64,000 nucleotides of DNA from Pollutibacter soli (GCA_029269725.1 JARJHS010000003.1:1-64000), one strand, 5' to 3'; counted from the first letter of the stretch, positions 27,407 to 36,847 are shown. Notes: generated from the letters alone by a model not told the origin. Numbers and translations are program-made.

Positions 27407-27532
27407 ATGATGAAAAACATAAAAAATTGTCGCTGTTCAAAATTTAATCCGATCTCCAGGATTCTCGGAAAACTGGCCAGGATCAATTCAAGACAAAAAG
27501 ATCCTTTCGACAATCCTTTTCTGATTTTATAA
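27407..27532 (+). CDS. Possible small ORF of 41 residues after hsp20
   Basis: ATGATG opens a 41-codon frame ending in TAA. The product is basic, with 'MMKNIKNCRCSKFNPISR' at the N-terminus and 'DPFDNPFLIL' at the end. It lies between the hsp20 terminator and a second hairpin (27531-27557), so it could be a separate short transcript. I recognise no family and see no Shine-Dalgarno. It may be chance. Confidence 0.25.
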   Translation: MMKNIKNCRCSKFNPISRILGKLARINSRQKDPFDNPFLIL

Positions 27533-27557
27533 AGCTGGAAATTTCGATCAGCTTTTT
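27531..27557 (+). terminator. Hairpin at the end of the small ORF and ROK gene
   Basis: AAAGCTG (27531-27537) pairs with CAGCTTT (27549-27555), and T residues follow on the plus strand. The right arm includes the stop codon of the convergent ROK gene (27548-27550). It could end transcripts from either side. Confidence 0.5.
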
Positions 27558-28795
27558 ACAGAAATCAATTTTTCTCTTCCGTTTTTCGGTGGAAGTTTTG
27601 AAGGACGTGCTTTTACCTCCACCTCCTTTTCGTAGTTCTCCATGACCAATGCAGCAGCTCCGATGAGTTCGGCATCATATCCGAGTTCAGAAATCTGGAT
27701 TACGGTGTGTGCCGAAAGTTTCGGAATACAGTGTTCATTAATTGCCTGTTGAATCGGTGCGTGAAGGATTTTGCCAACGGCAGACCCACGTCCGCTGAGA
27801 ATAATCTCTTTCGGATTAAGGATATGGATCAGGATGGCAACACCGCGCCCGATATTATAACCGGCTTCGGAAATAAGCTCAATAGCATATTGATCACCGT
27901 TGAGTGCAGCCTTGACTATTGACCCGAGCGATTGCTCTACATGATCTTCCGGCAGATTGGTTGCTACAGTTACTTTACCCTGGATTAATCCTTTACGTGC
28001 TTTTTCAATGACAACAAGTAATGAGGATTCAGTTTCAAGACAACCACGCTTTCCGCAGCTGCAAAGTTTTCCGTTGGAAAAAAGCGGGATATGGCTGAAC
28101 TCACTCGCGAAGCCATTATGCCCGCGGAAAAGTTCACCATTCAACACCATTCCCAAACCAATACCCCACCCGATATTCACGATCATCGCATTCTGAGAAC
28201 CACGTGCCGCACCAAATCGCAATTCGGCCAATGCAATAAGACTCGAGTCATTGTCGATAAATACGGGCAGCTGAATTCTTTCTGCGAGATACTCAGAAAT
28301 GCTTCCGTTACTTACTTCCAGGAAGGAATAGTTCACACCCTTTCTTACATCAACAAAACCAGGCATACCCATTCCAATTCCGGCAATCTTCGATTTTGGT
28401 ACGCCGGATTGTTTGATAACGTCATTTATTCTTTCCGCAAGTAAACCAAGCGACTGCGGATCCTTGGTCAGAGGCAATTCGATCTTCTCAATTTTTGTTA
28501 CAGGATTATTCTCAAGATCCATGATGGCAATTCTAGTCACAAACTGATCCATCGCAACGGAAACAATATAGAAATTGTTCTTTTTGAGAGAGTACATGGC
28601 CGGCCTGCGGCCACCTGTCGATGCCGCATAACCGATTTCGTCTACACTACCTTCCCTGATCAGCTCATTCAGCATTTTGGTAGTAAGGGGCAGACTTTTA
28701 TTGATACGCAGACTCAGCTCCGCGCAGGAAAGTATTCTTGCAAAATATAATTCGCGGATGATCTGCCTCCGGTAAGTTTTCTTTTTTTCTGTCAT
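27548..28795 (-). CDS. ROK family transcriptional regulator
   Basis: This is a NagC/XylR-type sugar-responsive regulator. The N-terminal winged helix-turn-helix (about 1-70) contains 'LSCAELSLRINKSLPLTTKMLNEL' split by the turn, then 'STGGRRPAMYSL'. The ROK sugar-kinase-like domain includes 'GIGMGMPGFVD', 'VFIDNDSSLIALAE' and 'NIGWGIGLGMVLNG'. The zinc-binding motif 'CSCGKRGCLETE' and 'ILNPKEIILSGRG' follow. The usual 'GHMxxxPxG' zinc loop reads 'FSHIPLFSNG'. ROK repressors control sugar operons. The closest target is the SusCD pair 1 directly upstream in the same direction. The inducer sugar cannot be read from the sequence. Confidence 0.9.
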   Translation of the reverse strand: MTEKKKTYRRQIIRELYFARILSCAELSLRINKSLPLTTKMLNELIREGSVDEIGYAASTGGRRPAMYSLKKNNFYIVSVAMDQFVTRIAIMDLENNPVTKIEKIELPLTKDPQSLGLLAERINDVIKQSGVPKSKIAGIGMGMPGFVDVRKGVNYSFLEVSNGSISEYLAERIQLPVFIDNDSSLIALAELRFGAARGSQNAMIVNIGWGIGLGMVLNGELFRGHNGFASEFSHIPLFSNGKLCSCGKRGCLETESSLLVVIEKARKGLIQGKVTVATNLPEDHVEQSLGSIVKAALNGDQYAIELISEAGYNIGRGVAILIHILNPKEIILSGRGSAVGKILHAPIQQAINEHCIPKLSAHTVIQISELGYDAELIGAAALVMENYEKEVEVKARPSKLPPKNGREKLISVKS

Positions 28796-29242
28796 GGACT
28801 GATAGTTATTCCAAAAAACAAATCAAATAAATTACAACTTACGGCTAGCGGACAGATTCATACAATGGCATACCTGTGATTGCAAACATTGATTTCGGGT
28901 CACAAAATATAGCGTTTGTTTTTGAATCCCGCAGGTCCGGGGAAATAATGTTTTAGCTCCTGAGGCGTTTTTCGTTGTTCGTTCATGGTAGTTCGTTCGT
29001 CGTTCTTCCTTCTCCATTCGAAGCAACGGGATGAAGAAGAAAATTCAATTATTAGGTGTTGGTTGCCAGCTCTTATTACAAATCATTCCTGCATTTAGCT
29101 TCACAGTTCCGGCTTCCGTCCCACAACATTCGACTAAGGCTTTTGTCTTCCGGCCCTCGAAAGGCGCAGGCACAGGCTGCTGGATTTCTTATTCCTACTA
29201 ACCTGGCTGTTCTCTGCTGTCTTCCGTCTCCTTGAAAACCAA
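28796..29242. other. Intergenic region between SusCD pair 1 and ROK gene
   Basis: No gene is visible. It contains the TTCGTT-word repeat (28968-29022) and several TTCCGGCTTCCG / GTCTTCCGTCTCC words further right. The ROK promoter should be at its left end. Confidence 0.4.
28968..29022. repeat. TTCGTT-word intergenic repeat
   Basis: Words of the type TTTTTCGTTGTTCGTT and AGTTCGTTCGTCGTTC form the reverse complement of the ACGAA family at 6294-6339. They lie in the spacer upstream of the ROK gene. Confidence 0.45.
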
Positions 29243-29266
29243 AGGGGAGGGCTCCCCCTCCCCCTT
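29243..29266 (-). terminator. Probable terminator of SusCD pair 1
   Basis: GGGGAGGG (29244-29251) pairs with CCCTCCCC (29256-29263) with a 4-nt loop. On the minus strand the stem is followed by TTTGGTTTTC. It lies about 50 bp after the SusD-like stop. The stem is very GC-rich and the U-tract imperfect. Confidence 0.6.
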
Positions 29267-29316
29267 GTCGTATGATACAAAAACTGCGGCGAATAAAAAT
29301 CCCCTGCTAGAATATC

Positions 29317-30918
29317 TTATGGCATGACCCAGATCTTCTCTGAAGGAAGGTCTGCATCGCCCGCAGCTACTTTATAATTATCATAATTGTAGCTCAATTC
29401 ATTCTCAGGATATATGAACCGATTGTACACGCCGAAGTTTGTGTTATAGTATTGCTCATTTTCAGTTGACTTCGGAGTTTTACCACCTGTTCTTCTCTGC
29501 AACAACCAGGCATCCCATGGCTGACGATACATATCGATCCAGTTTTGTGCATAGATCTGTTTCAACGCATTGGATGCATTGGCTTCATCATATTTCACTA
29601 CGGGATTTGCAAGAAGGTCATCAATCACTGATTGCGGAACAGTTGGAGCAGCAGGTTTATTTACTACCCAAACCGGTGAATTATAAGCGATAGAAGTCCA
29701 CATGTTCACAGAAGCTTTCACACCTGCTTCGTATTCTGCTTTTGCAGAAGCTGGTGAAGCAGCAACACCAAGTCCGCGGTTATATACTTCTGCTTTCAGG
29801 AAATGTACCTGTGCAGCAGTGAGCATAAGTTCAGGAATTGATTTAGTATCCTGTTCGAAATAAAGGTTCACTGGTGAATAGATATTCGCAGCGCCTTTAT
29901 CAGGCCAGTTGGTAAAACGTTTGGTATCGTATGGTGCACCGCCCTCTGTTGGAGTAGAAGTGGTTGGGTTCTGCGGATATGCAGCCCACTGACCAGCATT
30001 ATTAGTCTCATAGAAAATTTTTGCACGCGGGTCGAAAATACCACTGCCATTTGGATTATCGTTTGAAGACATCAGATCCCACATAGTTGTACCCATGCGG
30101 AGGTAACAGTTGGCAGAGAAGGACCATGTGCGCCATTGCAGATCAAGTCCTGCAATTTTTGCCGGCCACAAACCGATATCATCGCCATCAGCAAGTAATG
30201 GTTTTGACAACGCTTCGGTGATCGCAGCATTTGCAGCAGCTGAATTTTTATCAGCCATAGTTACAGCTACATATAAACGTAAGCTGTTTGCAAATTTTGT
30301 CCACTTTGCGATATCGCCCTGGAGGAATGTTTCATAAGCACCCAGGGATTCCTGGTCAGCGCCGTTGCTGAAATTGTCAACGGCCCATTTCAGTTCTTCG
30401 AGCAGATCAACATAAATATCTGCCTGGGAGTCATACGGAACTTTATAACCAGATGAACCTTGCAATGGTGCATAACCAGCCTGTGAATAAGGCATATCAC
30501 CATAGTAGTTGGTAGTCTTGAACGCTTTGTATGCCATGATGGTTTTCAGCATCGCATAAATATTGTTCAGTTTACCTGGATTTTCTGAAGTAGCAATTCT
30601 GTCTTCCAGCAAACGATAATTCGCGAGTGTCAGATAATAATTGCTCCAGGCGTCGTTGCGGGCGTTGTTATATGGATAAGCACCTGATACAACAATTGCC
30701 TGTTGAGTGATAGGATATATCCACGAATTAAAAACGGACTGTTCTCCCGCGGTCAGCGGGAGCGAGCTGATGATCATGTTATACACCTGCGGAGTAGGAG
30801 CAGAAGTCGCGTCCTTCGGAGGCGTATTGATCTCTTCAAAATTTTTCGTGCAGGAAAACAGGGTCGCTACTGCAAAACAGGTAGTTAGTCCTTTTCCTAT
30901 GTATGAAGAATAATTCAT
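29317..30918 (-). CDS. SusD/RagB family outer-membrane lipoprotein (pair 1)
   Basis: This glycan- or nutrient-binding lipoprotein caps the SusC channel at the cell surface. It has 533 residues, with a lipoprotein signal ending 'TLFSC' (Cys23) and then 'TKNFEEINTPP', as in the SusD-like_2 group. TPR-like helices include 'MAYKAFKTTNYYGDMPYSQA', the conserved 'GD-PYSQA' segment of the family, and 'DIYVDLLEELKWAVD'. The C-terminal 'QNWIDMYRQPWDAWLLQRRTG' segment is also typical. It starts 18 bp after the SusC gene, in the usual SusC-SusD order. No glycoside hydrolase is attached to this pair, so the substrate may be a peptide, small glycan or other nutrient. Confidence 0.92.
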   Translation of the reverse strand: MNYSSYIGKGLTTCFAVATLFSCTKNFEEINTPPKDATSAPTPQVYNMIISSLPLTAGEQSVFNSWIYPITQQAIVVSGAYPYNNARNDAWSNYYLTLANYRLLEDRIATSENPGKLNNIYAMLKTIMAYKAFKTTNYYGDMPYSQAGYAPLQGSSGYKVPYDSQADIYVDLLEELKWAVDNFSNGADQESLGAYETFLQGDIAKWTKFANSLRLYVAVTMADKNSAAANAAITEALSKPLLADGDDIGLWPAKIAGLDLQWRTWSFSANCYLRMGTTMWDLMSSNDNPNGSGIFDPRAKIFYETNNAGQWAAYPQNPTTSTPTEGGAPYDTKRFTNWPDKGAANIYSPVNLYFEQDTKSIPELMLTAAQVHFLKAEVYNRGLGVAASPASAKAEYEAGVKASVNMWTSIAYNSPVWVVNKPAAPTVPQSVIDDLLANPVVKYDEANASNALKQIYAQNWIDMYRQPWDAWLLQRRTGGKTPKSTENEQYYNTNFGVYNRFIYPENELSYNYDNYKVAAGDADLPSEKIWVMP

Positions 30919-30936
30919 AGTAGATTGTTTATACAG

Positions 30937-33900
30937 TTATAACCTGAGTTTTACGGAGAAACCAAAATCTCTTGTACCAGGGAATTGTGACCATTGTACA
31001 CCCTGTCCGTTTCCGATACCGTTAACAGCTTCAGGATTCAGATTGTCAGGCAATGTGGTAAAGAAATAGAACAGGTTGCGACCAACAAGTGATACATCCA
31101 GTCCCTGGATCACTTTTGTCTTGCGCAACCAGTCCTGGGGAACCGAATAAGTCAAAGTCAGTTCCCTCAGTTTCATCCATGAGTTGGTGAAGATGGCATT
31201 GGCACGTGGCATTTTCACGTTTGACCATGCTACATATTCCCCTGCATATTTCCACATATAAGGAACCACATCAGTATTCTGTGTTCCGTCAGCGAATACA
31301 CCTTCGATAATAACACCATTGTTTGCAGATGTTCCATCAGGATAAGTAAGCGGCAATCCACCACCATCACGCTCTTTCAGTGTAGAAGGTGAAAGACCTG
31401 CGCCTACAGCAGCAGCATAGTCTGCTGAGTAGATATCGCCACCGATCTTAAAGTCAGTCAGGAAATAAAGACTGAAGTTTTTGAAACGGAATGTATTCGC
31501 AAAACCCCCGGTAAACTTCGGTGTTGCATTACCGATAGCTACAGGATCAGCTGTTGTTACATACTGGGTACCTACAACTTTGCTTGGATTGGAATTATCA
31601 ACAACTTTCTTAACTACTTTCTGACCGTTCAGGTAAGTGTAGTCGTAACCGTAAATGGTACCATAGTTCTCACCTGCTTTAACATACATCTGAACACCAT
31701 TGGCACCCCAGAGATCCTGTAAAGGATAACGGTCAATACCTTCAGCAAGTGAAATCACTTTATTGGTATTGTGTGCTGCGTTAAGTACCAGATTCCAGTT
31801 GAAGTTTTTCTCCTGGATCGGAGTCGCTCTCAACACGATTTCAATACCCTTGTTTGCAAGTTCGCCTGTGTTGAAAGTTACTGCTGAAGCACCGGAAGAT
31901 AATGCGAGGTTCCCCTGCAGGATCTGGCTGGTGGCTTTTGACTGATAGTAAGTTACCTCAGCTCCCAAACGGTTGTTGAAGAAGCCTGCTTCCACACCAA
32001 CTTCAAAAGACTGGTTACGCTGTGGCTCGAGGAATACGCCCGGAGGAAGAACAGACTGGTAACCACGAACAGGCTGACCACCAAATGAAGTAGGTGCAGT
32101 TCCGTTCAGGTAGTTACTCATTACGTTAGCATTGTACGTATAAGTAGAGAGGTATGGGTTGGTACCGTTTGCACTCTGTGCATAAGATACTTTCAGTTTA
32201 CCATAGCTCAACCATGCTGAATTCTGCAGGCTTTTCAGAGACTCGGTAAATACCCAGCTCAAACTTGCAGAAGGGAAGAAATAAGATGAAGTTTCAACTG
32301 GTAATGTTGATGACCAGTCGTTTCTTCCTGTTAACTGCAGGAAGAGGAAATTATCATAAGAAAGATCAAGAACACCGAAGAGTGAATTCAGATCGTAGTT
32401 GTTCCAGAATTCACGCGGTGCTTGAATACCTGCTGAATTCGTTGTGTTACCCAGAAAGTATTTATTTGGTACTGACCATGGGAAGTTGCTGCTCTGGCCA
32501 TAAGTTGCACCAGGCTCACCGCTCACCCAGGCTGCATTGTCATACATCCTGCTTTTCAAAGCACTGTTGCCAATCATCAGGCTACCATTGAATTTAGAGC
32601 CAAAGAGATTGTTTTTGTGCAGTGTCGTGAACAACTCAAGGTTCACATCATTATTCTTGATGGACTCTGTGCCATACTGACCCTGTACACCATTTGCATC
32701 GATCGGAGTGTATTTGCTTTCCACTCTTGTATTGGCAGCGTTCAGAGAGGCGCGGCCGGTGATATTTAACCAGGAAGTGATATCAGCAGACAGTTTCACT
32801 GACCCGAGAAGCTGGTTCCTGTTCAGGCGCTGGTTCTGTTCGAATAAATGCCAGAAAAGGTTTTGGTTATAATTGTTCTGGTAAGGATAATAACCGAACG
32901 GAGAAAGAGCAATCAGGTTGTTCCTGCTTCCGTCAGGATTCTTATAAATATCGAACTCGATAGGCTTGTAATCGCGGGACATGGAGTAGATTGAAAAGTT
33001 CGACCAGCCCTGATCGTTAGCCACATCGGGTACATTCAACCGATAATAATCAGTATAGCTTGCAGAAACTTCGGCTTTCAGTTTTTTAGAGATGTTCAGA
33101 CTGGTTCCGAAGTTCAGATTGTTCTGATTAAAATGACTGTTTTTTATAATCGCTTCGTTATCCTGGCGGGTATAACCTACGCGGAAACTTCCGTAGTTAC
33201 CGCCACCAGTTACTGCGACATTATGCGTAGTTGTATTTCCTGTTCTGTAAAATGCTTTTCTGTTGTCCGGTTGCGGATCCCATTTCCTTTTCACACCATC
33301 CCACCAGATGATTTCTGTTCCATCCAGTTTTGGACCCCATGACGCAGCAGGACCATACCAGCTGAACACATCCCATGTGCTGTATCCACCAGGGATCGCA
33401 CCAGCGCGCTGATACTTATCACCAGAAGGCGTACCATCCCATGGATAGTTACCTGGGTAACGAAGTTCGCCGGATGCAGTAGTCGGGAACTGAGGAGTTG
33501 CTGTCCACAAGCTGCTTGCACCACCATAACCATAAGAATTCTGCATATCCTGGAAACGGTATGGATCTGTCCACAAAGAACTTACAGAATAATCAATTCC
33601 AAGTCCGGGGCGTGTTCCACCTTTTTTAGTTGTGATCAACAGTACTCCGTTAGCACCGCGTGCACCATACAGGGCTGCAGCGTTTGCGCCTTTCAGAACG
33701 GTTACGTCCTGTACATCATCACTGTTGATGAAGTTCAGGAAAGAACCCCAGTCTTTAGGAGAAACAAGGTCAGTAGAAGAAGTATTAAAAGAAGAAGCCT
33801 GTCCACCAACTGGATCATTCTGCACCTGGATACCATCCACCACGATCAGCGGCTGGTTAGTTCCAAGGATACTATTATTACCGCGGATAACGATACGTTG

Positions 33901-34386
33901 AGAGTTACCCTGGACACCGTTTGATTGCGTAATATTCAGACCGGCAGATTTACCCATCAGACCCTGAGCGAGATCCGGAGGTGCTGCCCGGACGATATCT
34001 GTAGAAGCTACTCTTTGTGCCGAGTAACCGAGAGAACGTTGTTCACGTTTAAAACCCAGCGAAGTAACTACTACGGCGTCCAGTGCATTGGTAGAAATCT
34101 GCATAACGACGTTCATAACATCGGAACTTCCTACCGCCACTTCCTGGCGCTGAAAACCGATCCCTGTAAACACGATCACGGCGCCGTTGTTTACAGAAAC
34201 CGCAAAGCGGCCTTCGCCATCAGTAGAACCTGATGTCGCGGTGCCCTTGATTTGATAGGTGATGCCACTGATACCTGCACCCGCGCTATCGGTAACGGTA
34301 CCACGAATGGTTCGTTGCGCCAAAGCGAAACTGCTTATACATAACAGCAGCATCACACAAAAAGTCGATTGGATAACTTTTTTCAT
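30937..34386 (-). CDS. SusC/RagA family TonB-linked outer-membrane transporter (pair 1)
   Basis: This 1149-residue TonB-dependent transporter has signal 'MKKVIQSTFCVMLLLCISSF' and then 'ALAQ'. A carboxypeptidase-regulatory-like domain ('RTIRGTVTDSAGAGISGITY') follows. The SusC-specific motif is 'DAVVVTSLGFKREQRSLGYS', then the plug with 'IRGNNSILGTNQPLIVVDGI' and 'VTVLKGANAAALYGARGANG'. A long beta-barrel ends in an aromatic/hydrophobic strand 'RDFGFSVKLRL'. It should import the ligand bound by the SusD protein, energised by TonB. A TATATTTG box lies about 255 bp upstream (34642-34649), implying a long leader. The gene is intact and of normal length. Confidence 0.93.
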   Translation of the reverse strand: MKKVIQSTFCVMLLLCISSFALAQRTIRGTVTDSAGAGISGITYQIKGTATSGSTDGEGRFAVSVNNGAVIVFTGIGFQRQEVAVGSSDVMNVVMQISTNALDAVVVTSLGFKREQRSLGYSAQRVASTDIVRAAPPDLAQGLMGKSAGLNITQSNGVQGNSQRIVIRGNNSILGTNQPLIVVDGIQVQNDPVGGQASSFNTSSTDLVSPKDWGSFLNFINSDDVQDVTVLKGANAAALYGARGANGVLLITTKKGGTRPGLGIDYSVSSLWTDPYRFQDMQNSYGYGGASSLWTATPQFPTTASGELRYPGNYPWDGTPSGDKYQRAGAIPGGYSTWDVFSWYGPAASWGPKLDGTEIIWWDGVKRKWDPQPDNRKAFYRTGNTTTHNVAVTGGGNYGSFRVGYTRQDNEAIIKNSHFNQNNLNFGTSLNISKKLKAEVSASYTDYYRLNVPDVANDQGWSNFSIYSMSRDYKPIEFDIYKNPDGSRNNLIALSPFGYYPYQNNYNQNLFWHLFEQNQRLNRNQLLGSVKLSADITSWLNITGRASLNAANTRVESKYTPIDANGVQGQYGTESIKNNDVNLELFTTLHKNNLFGSKFNGSLMIGNSALKSRMYDNAAWVSGEPGATYGQSSNFPWSVPNKYFLGNTTNSAGIQAPREFWNNYDLNSLFGVLDLSYDNFLFLQLTGRNDWSSTLPVETSSYFFPSASLSWVFTESLKSLQNSAWLSYGKLKVSYAQSANGTNPYLSTYTYNANVMSNYLNGTAPTSFGGQPVRGYQSVLPPGVFLEPQRNQSFEVGVEAGFFNNRLGAEVTYYQSKATSQILQGNLALSSGASAVTFNTGELANKGIEIVLRATPIQEKNFNWNLVLNAAHNTNKVISLAEGIDRYPLQDLWGANGVQMYVKAGENYGTIYGYDYTYLNGQKVVKKVVDNSNPSKVVGTQYVTTADPVAIGNATPKFTGGFANTFRFKNFSLYFLTDFKIGGDIYSADYAAAVGAGLSPSTLKERDGGGLPLTYPDGTSANNGVIIEGVFADGTQNTDVVPYMWKYAGEYVAWSNVKMPRANAIFTNSWMKLRELTLTYSVPQDWLRKTKVIQGLDVSLVGRNLFYFFTTLPDNLNPEAVNGIGNGQGVQWSQFPGTRDFGFSVKLRL

Positions 34387-34649
34387 GACAGTTTGGTTTA
34401 AATAATAAGATGTAAGAGAGCGGCAACGACGATATAAGCTACGCCTGGGGGTTCATGCCGTCATCCGCAAGGCAGATCCGCTTTGCTGGTGTGAGGAGAA
34501 TTATCCGTTCGTAAGGTATAAACAGTCGTCTGGTTACAAGCGATGCCACCAAAGGATACATACGTGGATCCAGGGAAGCATCTGTTAAAAACACATTTGG
34601 AGACGGAGCTCATTCGAATCCTTAATATCTTTTTAACATATCAAATATA
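34387..34649 (-). promoter_or_regulatory. Promoter box and long leader of SusCD pair 1
   Basis: TATATTTG on the minus strand (34642-34649) matches the Bacteroidota -7 consensus TAnnTTTG exactly. No good TTG is seen at -33 (the sequence there is TTTTTAC). If used, the mRNA has a leader of about 250 nt. It holds a possible small ORF and local inverted segments, but no riboswitch class that I recognise. Confidence 0.5.
34461..34613 (-). CDS. Possible 50-codon leader ORF upstream of SusC pair 1
   Basis: In the long leader of the SusC gene, an ATG at 34613 opens 50 codons ending in TGA (34461-34463). The product is rich in Ser, Thr and Cys (four Cys), with stretches 'VSKCVFNRCFPGSTYVSF' and 'GGIACNQTTVYTLRTDN'. 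No family is recognised and no ribosome site is seen. A hairpin (TGCC/GGCA) begins at its end. It could be a leader peptide, or chance within a structured leader RNA. Confidence 0.25.
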   Translation of the reverse strand: MSSVSKCVFNRCFPGSTYVSFGGIACNQTTVYTLRTDNSPHTSKADLPCG

Positions 34650-35011
34650 GCCTACTTTTTAAATAAAAGTAAAAAGTTCTTAAATTTTTTACTAAACCTT
34701 GGCTTTAAGGATAATAATTTAAGAAGTTAATCTAAAAAAATAAGAAAGCCGCGGAACTTATGTAAACTGAGCTATTTATTGATGAATGGACGAATGAGTT
34801 GGTAATCAACAATCCAAGGCACAGTTAATAATGTGCAGCCGGAAGCCAGGGCTGACAATCAAGGCGCTGCCGAAAAATCGCACGTAAATGTTAGTCTGGA
34901 AATTATGCAGGACGCGATACATCCTGTCCCTGCATAACCTACTATTCCGTTCTATTGCCTTTTGCCTCCTGCTTCAGCATTTGTTTCATCCCTCCGCTTG
35001 ATAACAGCGAT
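34650..35011. other. Intergenic region between divergent SusC pair 1 and the PLP lyase
   Basis: The left part is strongly AT-rich and the right part is mixed, with no ORF of coding quality. It should hold the promoter of the PLP lyase gene. Nothing else was recognised. Confidence 0.35.
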
Positions 35012-35037
35012 CTGCTGCCTGCTGCCCGCTGCCTATT
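35012..35037. repeat. CTGC-word intergenic repeat
   Basis: Words CTGCTGCCTGCTGCCCGCTG lie just before the start of the PLP lyase gene. They match the style of the repeat at 4561-4586. Confidence 0.45.
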
Positions 35038-35052
35038 ACCTAATTTAGACCC

Positions 35053-36285
35053 ATGAAACCAGAAGAACAATATTGCGACTTCAGCACCCAGGCAGTACAC
35101 GGAGGAAGATATCTTCACGGCGAACATGCACACAGCGCGCCGATATACGCGACTTCAACATTTACATTTGACAATGCAGAACAGGGCATGAACCGCTTTG
35201 CCGGAAATGAAAATGGATTTATTTACTCAAGATTTGGAAATCCAACAACAGCAGAAGCGGCCGATGCCATTGCAAAACTGGAAGCTTTTGGTCTGAAAGA
35301 TGAAAAAGGAGATCCACTGGAACTTAGCGCTCTCCTGCATTCCAGCGGACAGTCAGCGATGGTTACTATGTTTTTGTCGAACCTGAAAGCAGGTGATAAA
35401 GTGCTCACGCACTATTCACTTTACGGAGGAACACATGAATTTCTTTTTGATTTCTTACCAGGACTCGGCATTCAATCCCTGATTACGGATTTCAAAAAAA
35501 TTGAAGAAACGGAAAATCTTCTGATGCAAAATCCGGAAATAAAGATCATTCATATCGAATCTCCGGCGAACCCAACCATGGATTGTACTGACCTGCAAGC
35601 GGTCGTTACATTGGCAAAAAAATTCCAGGTTCTGGTAACCGTTGACAACACATTTTCCACTCCTTACCTGCAGCAACCCTTTCGTTTTGGTGTAGACTTT
35701 GTGTTTCATTCAACAACCAAGTTTTTAAACGGTCATGGAAATACCATTGGCGGAGTATTGATAGGAAAGGACAAAGCATTCATGAAATCAATTGTGAACC
35801 GGATTCACAAACTGCTGGGCGGAAACAGCAGCCCGTTCGATGCTTTTCTTCTTTTGCAAGGGTTGAAAACACTGCCCATCCGGATGGAAAAGCATTGCAG
35901 CAATGCGAAAATCATTGCGAAATTTTTGTCAGAACATCCTGCCGTGTCAAAGGTGAATTTCAATGGTCTTCCCGATCACCCGGATTATGTATTATCGCAA
36001 AGACAAATGCGGCATGCCGGCGCTGTGATGAGTTTTGAGCTTGCAGCCGGATTAGAAGGAGGGAGGAAATTTATCGATGCCCTGCGTATTTGCGTGAGAG
36101 CGGTATCGCTGGGTACTGCAGATACATTGGTTTCGCACCCTGCTTCAATGTCACACTCGGGAATGAAAAGAGAAGACAGGATAAAATCCGGTATAACTGA
36201 TGGACTCATCCGCATGAGCGTTGGCCTCGAAGACCCGAATGATCTCTTGCAGGATCTTCGACAAGCACTCAGTGCAACAATATAA
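35053..36285 (+). CDS. Cys/Met metabolism PLP-dependent enzyme (methionine/cystathionine gamma-lyase type)
   Basis: This 410-residue cytoplasmic fold-type I PLP enzyme belongs to the trans-sulfuration family. Visible family features are 'TQAVHGG' at the N-terminus, 'APIYATSTFTFDNAEQG' and 'YSRFGNPTTAEAADAIAKLE'. Cofactor-binding 'SSGQSAMVTMFL' and 'YGGTHEFL' follow, with 'ESPANPTMDCTDLQAV' and 'VDNTFSTPYLQQP'. The PLP lysine is Lys223 in 'HSTTKFLNGHG', and the C-terminal 'GLIRMSVGLEDPNDLLQDL' is typical. It could be methionine gamma-lyase, cystathionine gamma-lyase or an O-acylhomoserine sulfhydrylase. The 'NGHG' and the loop insertion after 'KLEAFGLKDEKGDPLEL' fit the methionine gamma-lyase-like group, but this cannot be settled by eye. 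Confidence 0.9.
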   Translation: MKPEEQYCDFSTQAVHGGRYLHGEHAHSAPIYATSTFTFDNAEQGMNRFAGNENGFIYSRFGNPTTAEAADAIAKLEAFGLKDEKGDPLELSALLHSSGQSAMVTMFLSNLKAGDKVLTHYSLYGGTHEFLFDFLPGLGIQSLITDFKKIEETENLLMQNPEIKIIHIESPANPTMDCTDLQAVVTLAKKFQVLVTVDNTFSTPYLQQPFRFGVDFVFHSTTKFLNGHGNTIGGVLIGKDKAFMKSIVNRIHKLLGGNSSPFDAFLLLQGLKTLPIRMEKHCSNAKIIAKFLSEHPAVSKVNFNGLPDHPDYVLSQRQMRHAGAVMSFELAAGLEGGRKFIDALRICVRAVSLGTADTLVSHPASMSHSGMKREDRIKSGITDGLIRMSVGLEDPNDLLQDLRQALSATI

Positions 36286-36388
36286 TTTTATCTGCGGATG
36301 ATCTTTCTCCTTTCCTGCCTTCTTGTTCAAAAAACTTTGACCCAAAACAATTTTTCAAGAAGACAGGAATGCATTTAACAGGCGATAG

Positions 36389-36847
36389 TCAATACACTTT
36401 GTGAGGTTGTTCGTTAATATCGATCAGTGCTTTGGTAAGTTCGTCATCAAACCTGCTATCAACATGCAATAAAACTTCACGAAGCAAATCGTGAATGGTG
36501 ATTACACCTCGAAATTCTCCATCTTCTTTAACAATAAGATATCGCTGGCTCATGGATGCCAGCAGATGCATGCAGGTTTCGATGGGGGCATCAAAATCAA
36601 CTTCAGGCATATCGGTAGACATAACTTCGGCAACCGTAGTTTCAGTGCTGTTTCTTCCTTTCAATATTACCTTGCGTGCATAATCTCTTTCACTGAATAT
36701 CCCGACAACATCGTCACCGTCCTGAACAACCAGGTAACTCAGGTTGAGATCATTCAACCGATTTAATGCATCAATAACTTTAGCGCCGGGTTCAATGGAA
36801 TTGTCAACTATACTTTTCTTTAATAAAACATCGCTGGCTGCAACCAT
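36389..36847 (-). CDS. Tandem CBS domain protein
   Basis: This 152-residue cytoplasmic protein is made of two CBS domains: 'VIDALNRLNDLNLSYLVVQD' with 'VVGIFSERDYARKV', then 'VAEVMSTDMPEVDFDAPIE' with 'QRYLIVKEDGEFRGVITIHD'. Such Bateman modules bind adenine nucleotides or S-adenosyl compounds and regulate partners. The 'ERDYARKVILKGRNS' segment is typical of the stand-alone 'CBS pair' family. It is convergent with the PLP lyase gene. No partner is adjacent. Confidence 0.88.
   Translation of the reverse strand: MVAASDVLLKKSIVDNSIEPGAKVIDALNRLNDLNLSYLVVQDGDDVVGIFSERDYARKVILKGRNSTETTVAEVMSTDMPEVDFDAPIETCMHLLASMSQRYLIVKEDGEFRGVITIHDLLREVLLHVDSRFDDELTKALIDINEQPHKVY

Noticed and set aside
34387-34620. 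Known riboswitch in the SusC leader
   Set aside because: I looked for SAM, cobalamin and TPP core motifs and found none. Only simple hairpins are visible.
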